NCBI RefSeq assembly: GCF_014646155.1
Contig: NZ_BMMX01000005.1
Coordinates: 173,319 to 237,318, forward strand
Source of the DNA: Mangrovihabitans endophyticus
Lineage (GTDB): Bacteria; Actinomycetota; Actinomycetes; Mycobacteriales; Micromonosporaceae
DNA: 64,000 nucleotides
Direction: 5' to 3'
The first letter of the stretch is position 1. Every line of letters starts with the position of its first letter. Under the pieces are notes generated by a model. The model ran no database searches. It saw only the letters and a program-made list of their open reading frames with translations, and had not been told where the DNA came from. A program made the translations under genes and the position numbers. Below are positions 16,027-25,000 of the stretch, one piece after another.

Positions 16027-18027
16027 GTGTCTGCACGCCCTGATCCCGTCGTGGCCGACTCCGTCGTCGTCCCGGCCGGGACGACGGCGGCCGACGCGGT
16101 CGCCGCCGCGGGGTTGCCCCGCATCGGACCGCGTGCCGTGGTGGTGGTGCGCGACCCGTCCGGTCGGCTGCGCGACCTGGACTGGGCGCCCGAGCTGGAC
16201 ACCGAGGTGGCGCCGGTCACCATCGACTCGCCGGAGGGTCTGGCCGTGCTGCGGCACTCCACCGCCCACGTGCTGGCGCAGGCGGTGCAGGATCTCTTCC
16301 CGGAGGCCAAACTCGGCATCGGCCCGCCGATCGAGAACGGGTTCTACTACGACTTCGACGTGGAGAAGCCGTTCCAGCCGGACGACCTGTCCAAGATCGA
16401 GAAGCGGATGCAGCAGATCGTCAAGGCCGGTCAGACCTTCCGCCGCCGGGAGTACGCGTCGGCGGAGCAGGCCAAGATGGAGCTGGCGCACGAGCCGTAC
16501 AAACTGGAGCTGGTCGACATCAAGGGCGACGTCGACGCGGCCGAGGTGATGGAGGTCGGCCACGGGGAGCTGACCCATTACGACAACCTCGACTCCGGCG
16601 GCGAGCGGGTCTGGGGCGACCTGTGCCGCGGCCCGCACCTGCCCAGCACCCGGATGATCCCGGCGTTCAAGCTGATGCGCTCGGCCGCCGCCTACTGGCG
16701 GGGCAGCGAGAAGAACCCGCAGCTCCAGCGGATCTACGGCACCGCCTGGCCGAGCCGGGACGAGCTGAAGGCGTACCTGACCCGGCTCGCCGAGGCCGAG
16801 CGGCGCGACCACCGCAAGCTCGGCAGCGAGCTGGACCTGTTCTCGTTCCCCGACGAGCTCGGCAGCGGGCTGCCGGTGTTCCACCCCAAGGGTGGCGTGA
16901 TCAAGCGGGAGATGGAGGACTACGTCCGCGCCCGGCACATCGAGGAGGGCTTCCAGTACGTCGGCACCCCGCACATCAGCAAGGAGGGACTGTTCCACAC
17001 CTCCGGGCACCTGCCGTACTACGCGGAGACCATGTTCCCGCCGATGAGCATGGAGGGCAGCGACTACTACCTCAAGGCCATGAACTGCCCGATGCACAAC
17101 CTGATCTTCCGGTCGCGCGGGCGCTCGTACCGGGAACTGCCGCTGCGGCTGTTCGAGTTCGGGTCGGTCTACCGCTACGAGAAGTCCGGCGTGATCCACG
17201 GCCTGACCCGGGTGCGCGGGTTCGCCCAGGACGACTCGCACTCGTACGTGACCCGCGAGGACGCGCCGCACGAGATCGAGCACCTGCTGACCTTCATCCT
17301 GTCGCTGCTGCGCGACTTCGGCCTGGACGACTTCTATCTGGAGCTGTCCACCCGGGACCCCAAGAGCGACAAGTTCATCGGCAGCGACGAGCAGTGGGAG
17401 ACCGGCACCCGGGTGCTTGAGGAGGTCGCCGTGGCGTCCGGCCTGGAGCTGGTGCCCGACCCGGGCGGCGCGGCCTACTACGGGCCGAAGATCAGCGTGC
17501 AGGCCCGCGACGCGATCGGGCGCACCTGGCAGATGTCGACCATTCAGTACGACTTCAACCAGCCCGCCCGGTTCGGGCTGGAATACCAGGCCGCCGACGG
17601 CTCGCGGCAGGAGCCGGTGATGATCCACGCGGCGAAGTTCGGCTCCATCGAGCGGTTCCTCGGCGTGCTGGTGGAGCACTACGCGGGCGCCTTCCCGGCA
17701 TGGCTCGCGCCGGTTCAGGTGGTCGGCATCCCGATCCGTGACGACCACGGCGGCTACCTGGAGGAGTTCGCCGCCCGGCTGCGCCGCGAGGGGATCCGGA
17801 TCGAGGTGGACCACTCCACCGACCGGATGCAGAAGAAGATCCGCACCGCGCAGCAGCAGAAGATCCCGTTCATGGCGATCGCCGGGGACGACGACGTGAC
17901 CGGCGGCACGGTCTCCTTCCGCTACCGCGACGGTTCGCAGCGCAACGGCGTGCCGCTGGACGAGGCGATCGCGCACGTGGTGGAGGTCGTGCGGTCGCGG
18001 GTGAACACCGGCCCGTCGGCCGCCTGA
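16027..18027 (+). CDS. thrS: Threonyl-tRNA synthetase
   Basis: A 666-residue class II aminoacyl-tRNA synthetase that charges tRNA-Thr. Domains in order are an N-terminal TGS-like domain, the editing domain ([24 protein letters not shown] ... [11 protein letters not shown]), the catalytic core (motif 2 region [18 protein letters not shown] with the zinc cysteine in MNCPMHN) and the anticodon-binding domain. GTG 16027 lies six bases after GAGGAG. In many Actinobacteria thrS is directly followed by the HIT-family gene; here two minus-strand genes are inserted between them. Confidence 0.97.
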   Translation: MSARPDPVVADSVVVPAGTTAADAVAAAGLPRIGPRAVVVVRDPSGRLRDLDWAPELDTEVAPVTIDSPEGLAVLRHSTAHVLAQAVQDLFPEAKLGIGPPIENGFYYDFDVEKPFQPDDLSKIEKRMQQIVKAGQTFRRREYASAEQAKMELAHEPYKLELVDIKGDVDAAEVMEVGHGELTHYDNLDSGGERVWGDLCRGPHLPSTRMIPAFKLMRSAAAYWRGSEKNPQLQRIYGTAWPSRDELKAYLTRLAEAERRDHRKLGSELDLFSFPDELGSGLPVFHPKGGVIKREMEDYVRARHIEEGFQYVGTPHISKEGLFHTSGHLPYYAETMFPPMSMEGSDYYLKAMNCPMHNLIFRSRGRSYRELPLRLFEFGSVYRYEKSGVIHGLTRVRGFAQDDSHSYVTREDAPHEIEHLLTFILSLLRDFGLDDFYLELSTRDPKSDKFIGSDEQWETGTRVLEEVAVASGLELVPDPGGAAYYGPKISVQARDAIGRTWQMSTIQYDFNQPARFGLEYQAADGSRQEPVMIHAAKFGSIERFLGVLVEHYAGAFPAWLAPVQVVGIPIRDDHGGYLEEFAARLRREGIRIEVDHSTDRMQKKIRTAQQQKIPFMAIAGDDDVTGGTVSFRYRDGSQRNGVPLDEAIAHVVEVVRSRVNTGPSAA

Positions 18028-18060
18028 GCGCCGCTCGACGGTTCCGCGCGCAGCCCGGCC

Positions 18061-19341
18061 TCAGGGCAGCGCGCGGACCTGCGCGGTGGCTTGTTTCCAG
18101 GCCCGGTACGGGGTCAGCTCGCCGGTCTCCACCTTGGACAACATGCCGGTGACGATGTCCCGCGCCGCCGCGTTGCGCAGACCCAGATACTGCGCGGGCT
18201 TGCGGTTCGCCGCCGCGGTATAGATCTTGCCGACCGGTGCGTCGCGGAAGAACGCGCTGCGGTAACCGGTCACCGCGGGATCGTCGTAAAGCTGCGGCGT
18301 GGACGGCAGGTTGCCGGTCTCCCGGAAGACGCGCAACTGCTGCTCGGGTGCGGTCAACCAGGCGGCGAGCCGGTAGGCCTCCCGGGGGTGGGCGCTCTGC
18401 CGGGGCACGGTGAGCCAGGATCCGCCCCAGTTGCCGGCGCCGCCGGGCACCGTCGTCACGTCCCACTGCGCCCGGCTGGCCGGTGCGTTCTCCTGGATCC
18501 AGCCGAGGAACCACGCCGGGCAGGTCAGCGTGGCGAACCGGGCGCCCTGCAGCGCGGCCACCCACTGCGCGCTGAACGGCTTGTACTTCGCGGACTGGTT
18601 GGCGTCCACCATCTGAATCGCGGTGTTCCAGGCGGTCCGCACGCCCGGGTCGCGCTCCATGATCAGATTTTCGTCGCGGTCGTAGTAGCCGTACGTCTGC
18701 TGGGCGAGGATCTGGTTGTAGAGGTTGTCGGCGGAGTCGGTCCAGGCCGCCGGTAGCTGGGCCACGTTGAAACGCTTGCCCGCCTCGATGTAGTCCGCCC
18801 AGGTGGGCCACAGCTCGGCCACGGCGTCGCGGTCGGTGGGCAGCCCGGCCTGAGCGAACAGGTCCGGCCGGTAACACATGGCCAGCCCGCCGACGTCGGT
18901 GCCCAGCCCGATCTGCGCGCTGCCGTCGGCGGTGAGCGTGGCGTCCCACTTCCACCGCAGCCAGTTGTCCTTCTTCTTGCCCGCGCCCAGGTCCAGCAGG
19001 TTGACGAAGTCGTCCGCCCGGGTGCGGAACTGGACCACGTAGTTCTCCTCCACGGCGACCACGTCGCCGGCCCCGGTGCCGGTGTCCAGCGCCTCGGTGA
19101 GCGCGCTGTGGTGCTCGTCGAACGCCCGCACCCGCTCGACCACGTGCACCTCGGGGTGGGCCTTCTCGTATTCGCGGATCAGCGACCGGTATCCGAAGGT
19201 GCCGAAGGTGTCCACGGTCAGCGTGATCCGTCCGTCCGCGGCTTCCTCGCCGGTCCCCGCGCACGCGGCGAGGCCGGCCAGCAGGGGCACGCAGAGCAGC
19301 GCCGCGGCGCGGCGCCGGGCGGGGCACAGAGACATCGTCAC
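18061..19341 (-). CDS. Extracellular solute-binding lipoprotein (orphan)
   Basis: A 426-residue family 1 (sugar-type) solute-binding protein. A basic start and hydrophobic stretch end in a lipobox (LAGLAAC), so it should be lipid-anchored outside the membrane. The mature part has the typical pattern ITLTVDTFGTFGYRSLIREYEKAHPEV and later WLTAPEQQLRVFRETGNLPSTPQLY. No permease or ATPase gene is next to it. Instead its GTG start overlaps the stop codon of a membrane GGDEF gene (GTGA), which suggests that the two work together in sensing. An ATG six bases further in is an alternative start. Confidence 0.85.
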   Translation of the reverse strand: MTMSLCPARRRAAALLCVPLLAGLAACAGTGEEAADGRITLTVDTFGTFGYRSLIREYEKAHPEVHVVERVRAFDEHHSALTEALDTGTGAGDVVAVEENYVVQFRTRADDFVNLLDLGAGKKKDNWLRWKWDATLTADGSAQIGLGTDVGGLAMCYRPDLFAQAGLPTDRDAVAELWPTWADYIEAGKRFNVAQLPAAWTDSADNLYNQILAQQTYGYYDRDENLIMERDPGVRTAWNTAIQMVDANQSAKYKPFSAQWVAALQGARFATLTCPAWFLGWIQENAPASRAQWDVTTVPGGAGNWGGSWLTVPRQSAHPREAYRLAAWLTAPEQQLRVFRETGNLPSTPQLYDDPAVTGYRSAFFRDAPVGKIYTAAANRKPAQYLGLRNAAARDIVTGMLSKVETGELTPYRAWKQATAQVRALP

Positions 19342-20507
19342 GGGGCGACCACCTTGGTGTCTGATGCGGGCTCGGAGGTTTCCGGCTGGTACGCCAGCAC
19401 CCCGGAATCGGTTCGTTTTGCCTGGTACATCGCGATGTCGGCGCAGTGCAGCAGGGCGCTGAGCTCGGTGGCGTGGTGGGGGGCCACGGCCGCGCCGGCG
19501 CTGACGCCGACCCGGACCCGGCCGCCGTCGATGGGCACCGGCTCGCACACCGCCGCGGCGAGCCTGCGGGCGACGGCCAGCGCGCCGTCCAGCCCGGTGG
19601 CCGGCAACAGGACCGCGAACTCGTCGCCGCCCAGCCGGATCACCGAGGCGGGCGCCGGGCAGATCAGGTCCATCCGCTCGGCGACCGTGCACAGCAACTG
19701 GTCGCCGGCGCTGTGCCCGAAGCCGTCGTTGACGCTCTTGAAACCGTTGAGGTCCAGGAGCAGCAGCGCGGCCGGATCCTCCGCCGTCGCCGCGGGCAAC
19801 GCCGTCCCGGCGGCGCGCCGCAGCAGTTCCCGGTTGCCCAGGCCGGTGAGCACGTCGTGCATCGCGGCGTGGTCCTGGTCGAGTTGCCGCCGCCGCACCT
19901 GCCACACCGCGCCCAGGGCGACCAGCAGGACGAACAGGCCGCCGGCGTAGAGCATCCACAGGCTGCGCCCGATGGAGGCGTCCACGTCACCGCTGGGCAC
20001 CCGGATCACGGCCAGGGCGTCCGGGTCGTCGTCCCCGTTGACGTCGTACGGGTGGGTCACCTCCAGCAGGTCCGCGCCGCTGTCCGGGTCGGTGACCGGC
20101 GTCGCCGTGGTCCGGCCGGTATCGGTGAAGGCGGCGTCCGGCGGCCGGTTCGGGGCTTCGCCGTACGCGTGGTAGGGGTCGACGTAGACGAGCTGGCCGT
20201 CGGACAGCGCCCAGATGGTCAGCCCGGTGAGACGGCCGTGCTGGGACAGCAGCACCACGTCGGTGTCCAACTGTGCCCGGTTGGCCGGATGCAGCGAGGC
20301 GGTGATGTCGTTGAGGGTCAGGTTGCGGTCGATGACCAGTGCGGTCAGCACGGCCGCGGACTGGGCGGCGCTGTCGAGGCTGCGGTCCCGGACCTGCCGC
20401 TGCAACGCCGCCACGCCGCCGACCACGGTGGCCACGATCAACGCCAGCACGGCGAGCAGCGTGCGCCACGATGTTGGCGCGGCCGTACCGGCCCGGCGGA
20501 GGGTCAC
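19338..20507 (-). CDS. Membrane-anchored diguanylate cyclase (GGDEF protein)
   Basis: A 389-residue protein with a membrane helix (about 15-35), an extracytoplasmic domain (about 36-182), a second helix (about 183-202) and a C-terminal GGDEF domain with the intact signature RLGGDEF (about 291-297). It should make cyclic di-GMP. The inhibitory RxxD site that usually precedes GGDEF is absent (PAPA instead), so product inhibition may be lost. The outer domain contains an aspartate-rich DVNGDDDPD stretch resembling a calcium-binding loop. The start GTG 20507 is chosen from helix position; no clear Shine-Dalgarno sequence is seen. Overlaps the following lipoprotein gene. Confidence 0.85.
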   Translation of the reverse strand: MTLRRAGTAAPTSWRTLLAVLALIVATVVGGVAALQRQVRDRSLDSAAQSAAVLTALVIDRNLTLNDITASLHPANRAQLDTDVVLLSQHGRLTGLTIWALSDGQLVYVDPYHAYGEAPNRPPDAAFTDTGRTTATPVTDPDSGADLLEVTHPYDVNGDDDPDALAVIRVPSGDVDASIGRSLWMLYAGGLFVLLVALGAVWQVRRRQLDQDHAAMHDVLTGLGNRELLRRAAGTALPAATAEDPAALLLLDLNGFKSVNDGFGHSAGDQLLCTVAERMDLICPAPASVIRLGGDEFAVLLPATGLDGALAVARRLAAAVCEPVPIDGGRVRVGVSAGAAVAPHHATELSALLHCADIAMYQAKRTDSGVLAYQPETSEPASDTKVVAP

Positions 20508-20571
20508 GCAGGTGGAGATCGACCGTCGGGCGGGATAGTTGAGCGGGACGGTCCGCCGGATCGGCGTGACA

Positions 20572-20577
20572 TAGTCT
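20572..20577 (+). promoter_or_regulatory. Likely -10 element of a leaderless HIT transcript
   Basis: TAGTCT lies six bases before the GTG start of the HIT gene. This spacing would place the transcription start at or next to the start codon. No Shine-Dalgarno sequence precedes that GTG, which fits leaderless translation, common in Actinobacteria. No clear -35. Confidence 0.45.
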
Positions 20578-20583
20578 CGGGCG

Positions 20584-21129
20584 GTGAGCGACGCTGAGAT
20601 CGGGGACTCGAATGTGCCGGCCGTCACGGGCGAGCCGGACGGCTGGGACCGGCTCTGGACCCCGCACCGGATGGGTTACGTCGCCGGCACGGACAAGCCG
20701 GCCGGCTGCCCGTTCTGTCGGGCTCCGTCGCTTCCTGCGGAGCGGAACCTGGTGGTGGCCCGTGGTGACCTGGTCTACGCGGTGCTCAACCTCTACCCGT
20801 ACAACCCCGGGCATCTGCTGATCTGTCCGTACCGGCATGTCGCCGACTACACCGAGCTGGATGACGCGGAGACCGTCGAACTGGCCGCCTTCACCCGTCG
20901 CGCCATGCGGGTGATCCGGCACGCCAGCCGGCCGCACGGCTTCAACATCGGCATGAACCAGGGCGGGGTGGCGGGCGCCGGCGTGGCCGAGCACCTGCAC
21001 CAGCACGTCGTGCCGCGATGGGGCGGCGACGCCAACTTCATGCCGGTGATCGGCCGCACCAAGGTGCTGCCGCAGGTGCTCGGCGACACCCGGGAACTGC
21101 TGGAGAAGTCCTGGACCGAGGCCGGCTGA
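20584..21129 (+). CDS. HIT-domain nucleotide hydrolase or phosphorylase
   Basis: 181 residues with the histidine triad HLHQHVV (about 137-143) that acts on nucleoside phosphates. It also has a CPFC pair (42-45) and the spacing typical of the Ap4A-phosphorylase-like HIT proteins found next to the PIP synthase gene in mycobacteria (Rv2613c type). The natural substrate is therefore probably a dinucleoside polyphosphate, by family. It belongs to the conserved thrS-HIT-pgsA order, broken here by an EF-G-like gene. Confidence 0.88.
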   Translation: MSDAEIGDSNVPAVTGEPDGWDRLWTPHRMGYVAGTDKPAGCPFCRAPSLPAERNLVVARGDLVYAVLNLYPYNPGHLLICPYRHVADYTELDDAETVELAAFTRRAMRVIRHASRPHGFNIGMNQGGVAGAGVAEHLHQHVVPRWGGDANFMPVIGRTKVLPQVLGDTRELLEKSWTEAG

Positions 21130-21150
21130 GCACGGCCGGCCTCGACCGGG

Positions 21151-23322
21151 TCAGCGCGCGGCGTGCTCCTTGCGGACCGCTTCGGCCACGTGCGTGGGCA
21201 TCGGCTCGTGCCGGGCGTACGTGCGGGTGAAGGTGCCCGAGCCGGAGGACAGTGCGCGCAGCTCCACCGCGTACCGGACCAGTTCGGTGGCCGGCACCTC
21301 GGCCCGGATCAGGCTGTAATCGCCGGCCGGATCGGTCTCGGTGCCCAGCGGCCGCCCGCGGCGACCGGACAGGTCGCTCATCACCGGGCCGACATATCCG
21401 TCCGGCACCCGCACCACGATCTCGTCCACCGGTTCCAGCAGCACCATCTGACCGGCCTCGGCGGCCTCCCGCAGCGCCAGAGCGCCGGCGGTCTGGAACG
21501 CGGCGTCCGAGGAGTCCACGCTGTGCGCCTTGCCGTCGGTCAGGGTCACCTTGACGTCCACCACCGGGAAGCCGGCCACCAGCCCGCGTTCCAGTTGCGT
21601 GCGCACGCCCTTCTCCACCGACGGGATGTAGTTGTGCGGCACCGCGCCGCCGACCACCCGGTCGTGGAATGCGAAGCCCGTGCCGCGCGGCAACGGTTCC
21701 ACCTCGATGTCGCAGACCGCGTACTGGCCGTGGCCGCCGGACTGCTTCACGTGCCGGCCGTGCCCCTTCGCCGGGGCGCCGAACGTCTCCCGCAGCGCCA
21801 CCTTGACCGGTTCGGTGTCCAGTTCCACCCCGCCCGCCCGGAGCCGGTCCAGCACCACCTCGGCGTGTGACTCGCCCATGCACCACAGCACGAGCTGGTG
21901 GGTGTCCGGGTTGCGTTCCAGGCGCAGGGTGGGGTCGCCGGCCACCAGGCGGGCGAGGTTCTTGGCCAGCGCGTCCTCGTCGGAGCGGGACTTGGCCACC
22001 ACGGCCACCGGCAGCAACGGTTCGGGCATCCGCCACGGCGCCATGAGCATCGGGTCGTCCCGGGCCGACAGCGTGTCGCCGGTCTCGGCGCTGCCGGACT
22101 TGGTGATCGCGCAGATGTCACCCGCCACGCAGGCGGTGACCTCGCGCAACTGTGCGCCCAGCGGGGTGTAGAGGTGCGCCACCCGCTCGTCCGCGTCGTG
22201 GTCCGGGTGCCCACGCTCGGCCATGCCGTGGCCGGACACGTGCAGCACCGACTCGGGGTGCAGCGTGCCGGAGAAGACCCGGACCAGCGACACCCGCCCG
22301 ACGTGCCGGTCGATGGTCGTCTTGACCACCTCGGCCACCAGCGGGCCGTCCGGGTCGCAGACCAGCGGCGGGCGTGGCGTGCCGTCCACGCCGGTGACCA
22401 CCGGCGGTTCGTGCTCAAGCGGCGACGGCGCGGCCGACACCAGCCCGTCGAGCAGCGCGTCCAGGCCCACGCCGGTCTCCGCGCACACCGGGATCACCGG
22501 GTGGAAGTGGCCGCCGGCCACCGCCTTCTCCAGGTCGGGCACGAGCGTCTCCGGGCCGATCTGCTCGCCGCCCAGATAGCGGTCCATCAGGGTCTCGTCC
22601 TCGGACTCCGCGATGATGCCCTCGATCAGGTCGTTGCGGTCCTGCTCGACGGGTGTCAGATGTTGCGCCTCGGCCAGGCCCTCCCGGGGCGGGTAGCCGT
22701 CCGAGTAGTCCAGCACCCGCAGGGTGAGCAGGCCGAGCAGGCCGACGACCGCGTGGCCGTCGTCGCCGAGCATGGGCCGGTAGATCGGCATCACGTTGTC
22801 GCCGAAGGCGTCCTGGCACTCCTGCACGGTCCGGTCGAAGTCGGCACGCGGATGGTCCAATCGGGTGACCACGACGGCGCGTGGCATGCCGACGGCGGCG
22901 CACTCCTCCCACAGCGCGGTGGTGGCCGGCTCGATGCCGCCCTCGTCGCTGCCGGCGTCCGCGGAGACCACGAAGACCGCCGCGTCCGCGGCCCGCAGGC
23001 CGGCGCGCAGTTCTCCGACGAAGTCGGCGTAGCCGGGGGTGTCCAGCAGGTTGACCTTCACGTCCCGGTGCGTGAGTGGTGCGCAGCTCAACGTCACCGA
23101 GCGCTGCTGCCGCACCGCGGCCGGATCATGGTCGGAGACCGTGGTGCCGTCGGCCACCGTTCCCGCGCGGGAGATCGCCTGCGTCGCGGCGAGCAGCGCC
23201 TCGACCAGCGTCGTCTTCCCCGCGCCGGAGTGGCCCACCAACACCACGTTGCGCACCCTGCCGGGTTCACTCACCGCCGGCGCGCCGCCGGCTGGCCCCT
23301 TCTCCGAAGTCTTCTGCGCCAT
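21151..23322 (-). CDS. Elongation factor G-like protein (EF-G2 type)
   Basis: 723 residues with the full EF-G layout: G domain, domain II, and domains III to V. The P-loop is GHSGAGKTT (30-38) and G3 is DTPGYADF. The G4 motif, normally NKxD, reads TRLD (VVTRLDHP), so guanine recognition may be altered. Switch I is also unlike the canonical RGITI, reading RSVTLSC. Such second EF-G copies are common in Actinobacteria and are not the main translocase. It lies on the opposite strand between the HIT and PIP synthase genes. GAGGGAG precedes ATG 23322. Confidence 0.85.
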   Translation of the reverse strand: MAQKTSEKGPAGGAPAVSEPGRVRNVVLVGHSGAGKTTLVEALLAATQAISRAGTVADGTTVSDHDPAAVRQQRSVTLSCAPLTHRDVKVNLLDTPGYADFVGELRAGLRAADAAVFVVSADAGSDEGGIEPATTALWEECAAVGMPRAVVVTRLDHPRADFDRTVQECQDAFGDNVMPIYRPMLGDDGHAVVGLLGLLTLRVLDYSDGYPPREGLAEAQHLTPVEQDRNDLIEGIIAESEDETLMDRYLGGEQIGPETLVPDLEKAVAGGHFHPVIPVCAETGVGLDALLDGLVSAAPSPLEHEPPVVTGVDGTPRPPLVCDPDGPLVAEVVKTTIDRHVGRVSLVRVFSGTLHPESVLHVSGHGMAERGHPDHDADERVAHLYTPLGAQLREVTACVAGDICAITKSGSAETGDTLSARDDPMLMAPWRMPEPLLPVAVVAKSRSDEDALAKNLARLVAGDPTLRLERNPDTHQLVLWCMGESHAEVVLDRLRAGGVELDTEPVKVALRETFGAPAKGHGRHVKQSGGHGQYAVCDIEVEPLPRGTGFAFHDRVVGGAVPHNYIPSVEKGVRTQLERGLVAGFPVVDVKVTLTDGKAHSVDSSDAAFQTAGALALREAAEAGQMVLLEPVDEIVVRVPDGYVGPVMSDLSGRRGRPLGTETDPAGDYSLIRAEVPATELVRYAVELRALSSGSGTFTRTYARHEPMPTHVAEAVRKEHAAR

Positions 23323-23497
23323 GGCGACGCTCCCTCGTTCGTTTCGCGGCGGTTACGTCCCCGTTGATGAATCCCACACCCACCGCTGTCGAGGTCGCAA
23401 CCCCCGGTAGTCGCGCACGGGTGCGACGATGACGATACGGCGACGCCTGGGGCGCGTCGTACCGCGTCCGTCCGCCCGCCGTTATGGTGAGACGGCC

Positions 23498-24118
23498 ATG
23501 GCAAAGATCGTCAGCGTGCCCGCACGCGCCGTCGTCGCGTACGGCGTCAATCCGACCGCTCGTTTCCTGCTGCGCATCGGCGTGTCCGCCAACGCGGTGA
23601 CCATCGCCGGCACCGTCGGTGTGCTCATCGGCGCCTATCTGGGCGCGAAAGGTCACCTGTTCTGGGGCACCTGGGTGGTCACCGCGTCCGCGCTCACCGA
23701 CGTGCTGGACGGCACGATGGCCCGGATGCGCGGCAGCTCGGCCAAGTTCGGCGGGCTGCTCGACTCCTCGATGGACCGGATCGCCGACGGTGCGGTGTTC
23801 GCCGCGGTGGTCTGGTACCTGGTGACCGAGGGAAATCCGTACGGTGGCGCCGTCGCCGCGCTGATCAGCCTGGTCGGCGCGCAGGTGATCTCGTACGTGA
23901 AGGCGCGTGCCCAGAGCCTCGGGCTGGACGCCGACGTGGGCCTGGCCGAACGGCTGGAGCGCCTGGTCATCCTCGGTGTGGGTGGCCTGCTCGGCAGTGC
24001 CGGCCTGGACTGGGGCCTGCCCGCGGCGTTGTGGGTGCTGGCCGCGCTCTGCGTGGTCACCGTCTGCCAGCGGCTGATCCATGCGGCCCGCTCCGAGCCG
24101 CAGGTGCCCGCCGCGTGA
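23498..24118 (+). CDS. pgsA: Phosphatidylinositol phosphate synthase (CDP-alcohol phosphatidyltransferase)
   Basis: 206 residues with five to six membrane helices. The CDP-alcohol signature D68-x2-D71-G72-x2-A75-R76-x8-G85-x3-D89-x3-D93 is complete. In Actinobacteria this gene, next to an acyltransferase and pimA, makes phosphatidylinositol phosphate from CDP-diacylglycerol and inositol phosphate, the base of phosphatidylinositol mannosides. ATG 23498 matches the family start; an upstream ATG at 23429 lacks support. Its stop overlaps the GTG of the next gene. Confidence 0.9.
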   Translation: MAKIVSVPARAVVAYGVNPTARFLLRIGVSANAVTIAGTVGVLIGAYLGAKGHLFWGTWVVTASALTDVLDGTMARMRGSSAKFGGLLDSSMDRIADGAVFAAVVWYLVTEGNPYGGAVAALISLVGAQVISYVKARAQSLGLDADVGLAERLERLVILGVGGLLGSAGLDWGLPAALWVLAALCVVTVCQRLIHAARSEPQVPAA

Positions 24119-24990
24119 GGGACCGACTGACCGGGGCCGGGTACGCGGCGCTGTGGCGGCTGGTGCGCGCGCTGCCGCTGCCGGTGGCGCGTGTGATCTT
24201 CGACCGGGCGGCGGACCGGGCCTACCGCGGCAACGGTCCCGGCACCCAGCGGTTGCGGCGCAACCTGCGGCAGGTGGTCGGGCCGGACGTCGGCGACGCG
24301 GACCTGGAGGATCTGGTCCGGCGCGGGCTGCGGTCGTACGCGCGGTACTGGCGCGAGGCCTTCCGGTTGCCGTCGCAGTCTGGTGATCAGGTGCTGGCCA
24401 ACTTCCGGGTGGAGCAACTGGCGGAGTTCACGAAGGTGATGGACGAGGGGCGCGGCGCGATCCTGGCGTTGCCGCATCTGGCCAACTGGGACGCGGCAGC
24501 GGCCTGGGTGGTCGTCTCCGGATGGCGGCTGATCACGGTCGCCGAGCGGCTCAAGCCCGAGTCGGTGTTCCGGCAGTTCGTCGCGTACCGGGAGAAGCTC
24601 GGCATGGAGGTGCTGCCGCTGACCGGCGGGCGCGCCCCGCTGGACCTGCTCGCCGACAAGGCCCGGGCGGGCTACGTGGTGGCGTTGCTGGCCGACCGGG
24701 ACCTGTCCGCACGCGGCATGGAGGTGCAATTCTTCGGCGGGCGGACCCGGATGCCGCCCGGACCGGCCCTGTTGGCCCTGCGCACCGGCGCGCCGCTGTT
24801 CGCGGTCGACCTGGCGTTCACGGACACCGGGACGGTGGCCCAGTTGCGCCGCATCGAGCTGCCCGAGCCGCACGAGGGCAATCTGGAGGTACGCACCCGG
24901 CTGATCACGCAGCGCCTGGCGGACGCCTTCGCGATCGGCATCGCGGAGCACCCCCAGGACTGGCACATGTTGCAGAAGATGTGGCTGTGA
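24115..24990 (+). CDS. patA: Phosphatidylinositol mannoside acyltransferase
   Basis: 291 residues of the LpxL/HtrB-like lysophospholipid acyltransferase family, with the catalytic HxxxxD as HLANWD (His121, Asp126). In mycobacteria the equivalent enzyme (Rv2611c) acylates the mannose of PIM1 or PIM2 at the inner membrane face. The GTG start overlaps the pgsA stop (GTGA), and pimA follows ten bases later, forming one operon. Confidence 0.9.
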   Translation: MRDRLTGAGYAALWRLVRALPLPVARVIFDRAADRAYRGNGPGTQRLRRNLRQVVGPDVGDADLEDLVRRGLRSYARYWREAFRLPSQSGDQVLANFRVEQLAEFTKVMDEGRGAILALPHLANWDAAAAWVVVSGWRLITVAERLKPESVFRQFVAYREKLGMEVLPLTGGRAPLDLLADKARAGYVVALLADRDLSARGMEVQFFGGRTRMPPGPALLALRTGAPLFAVDLAFTDTGTVAQLRRIELPEPHEGNLEVRTRLITQRLADAFAIGIAEHPQDWHMLQKMWL

Positions 24991-25000
24991 GGGGCGGGCC

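Noticed and set aside
18061..19959. 632-residue version of the solute-binding protein
   Set aside because: The extra N-terminus is an out-of-frame reading of the GGDEF gene; the lipoprotein signal starts at 19341 or 19335.
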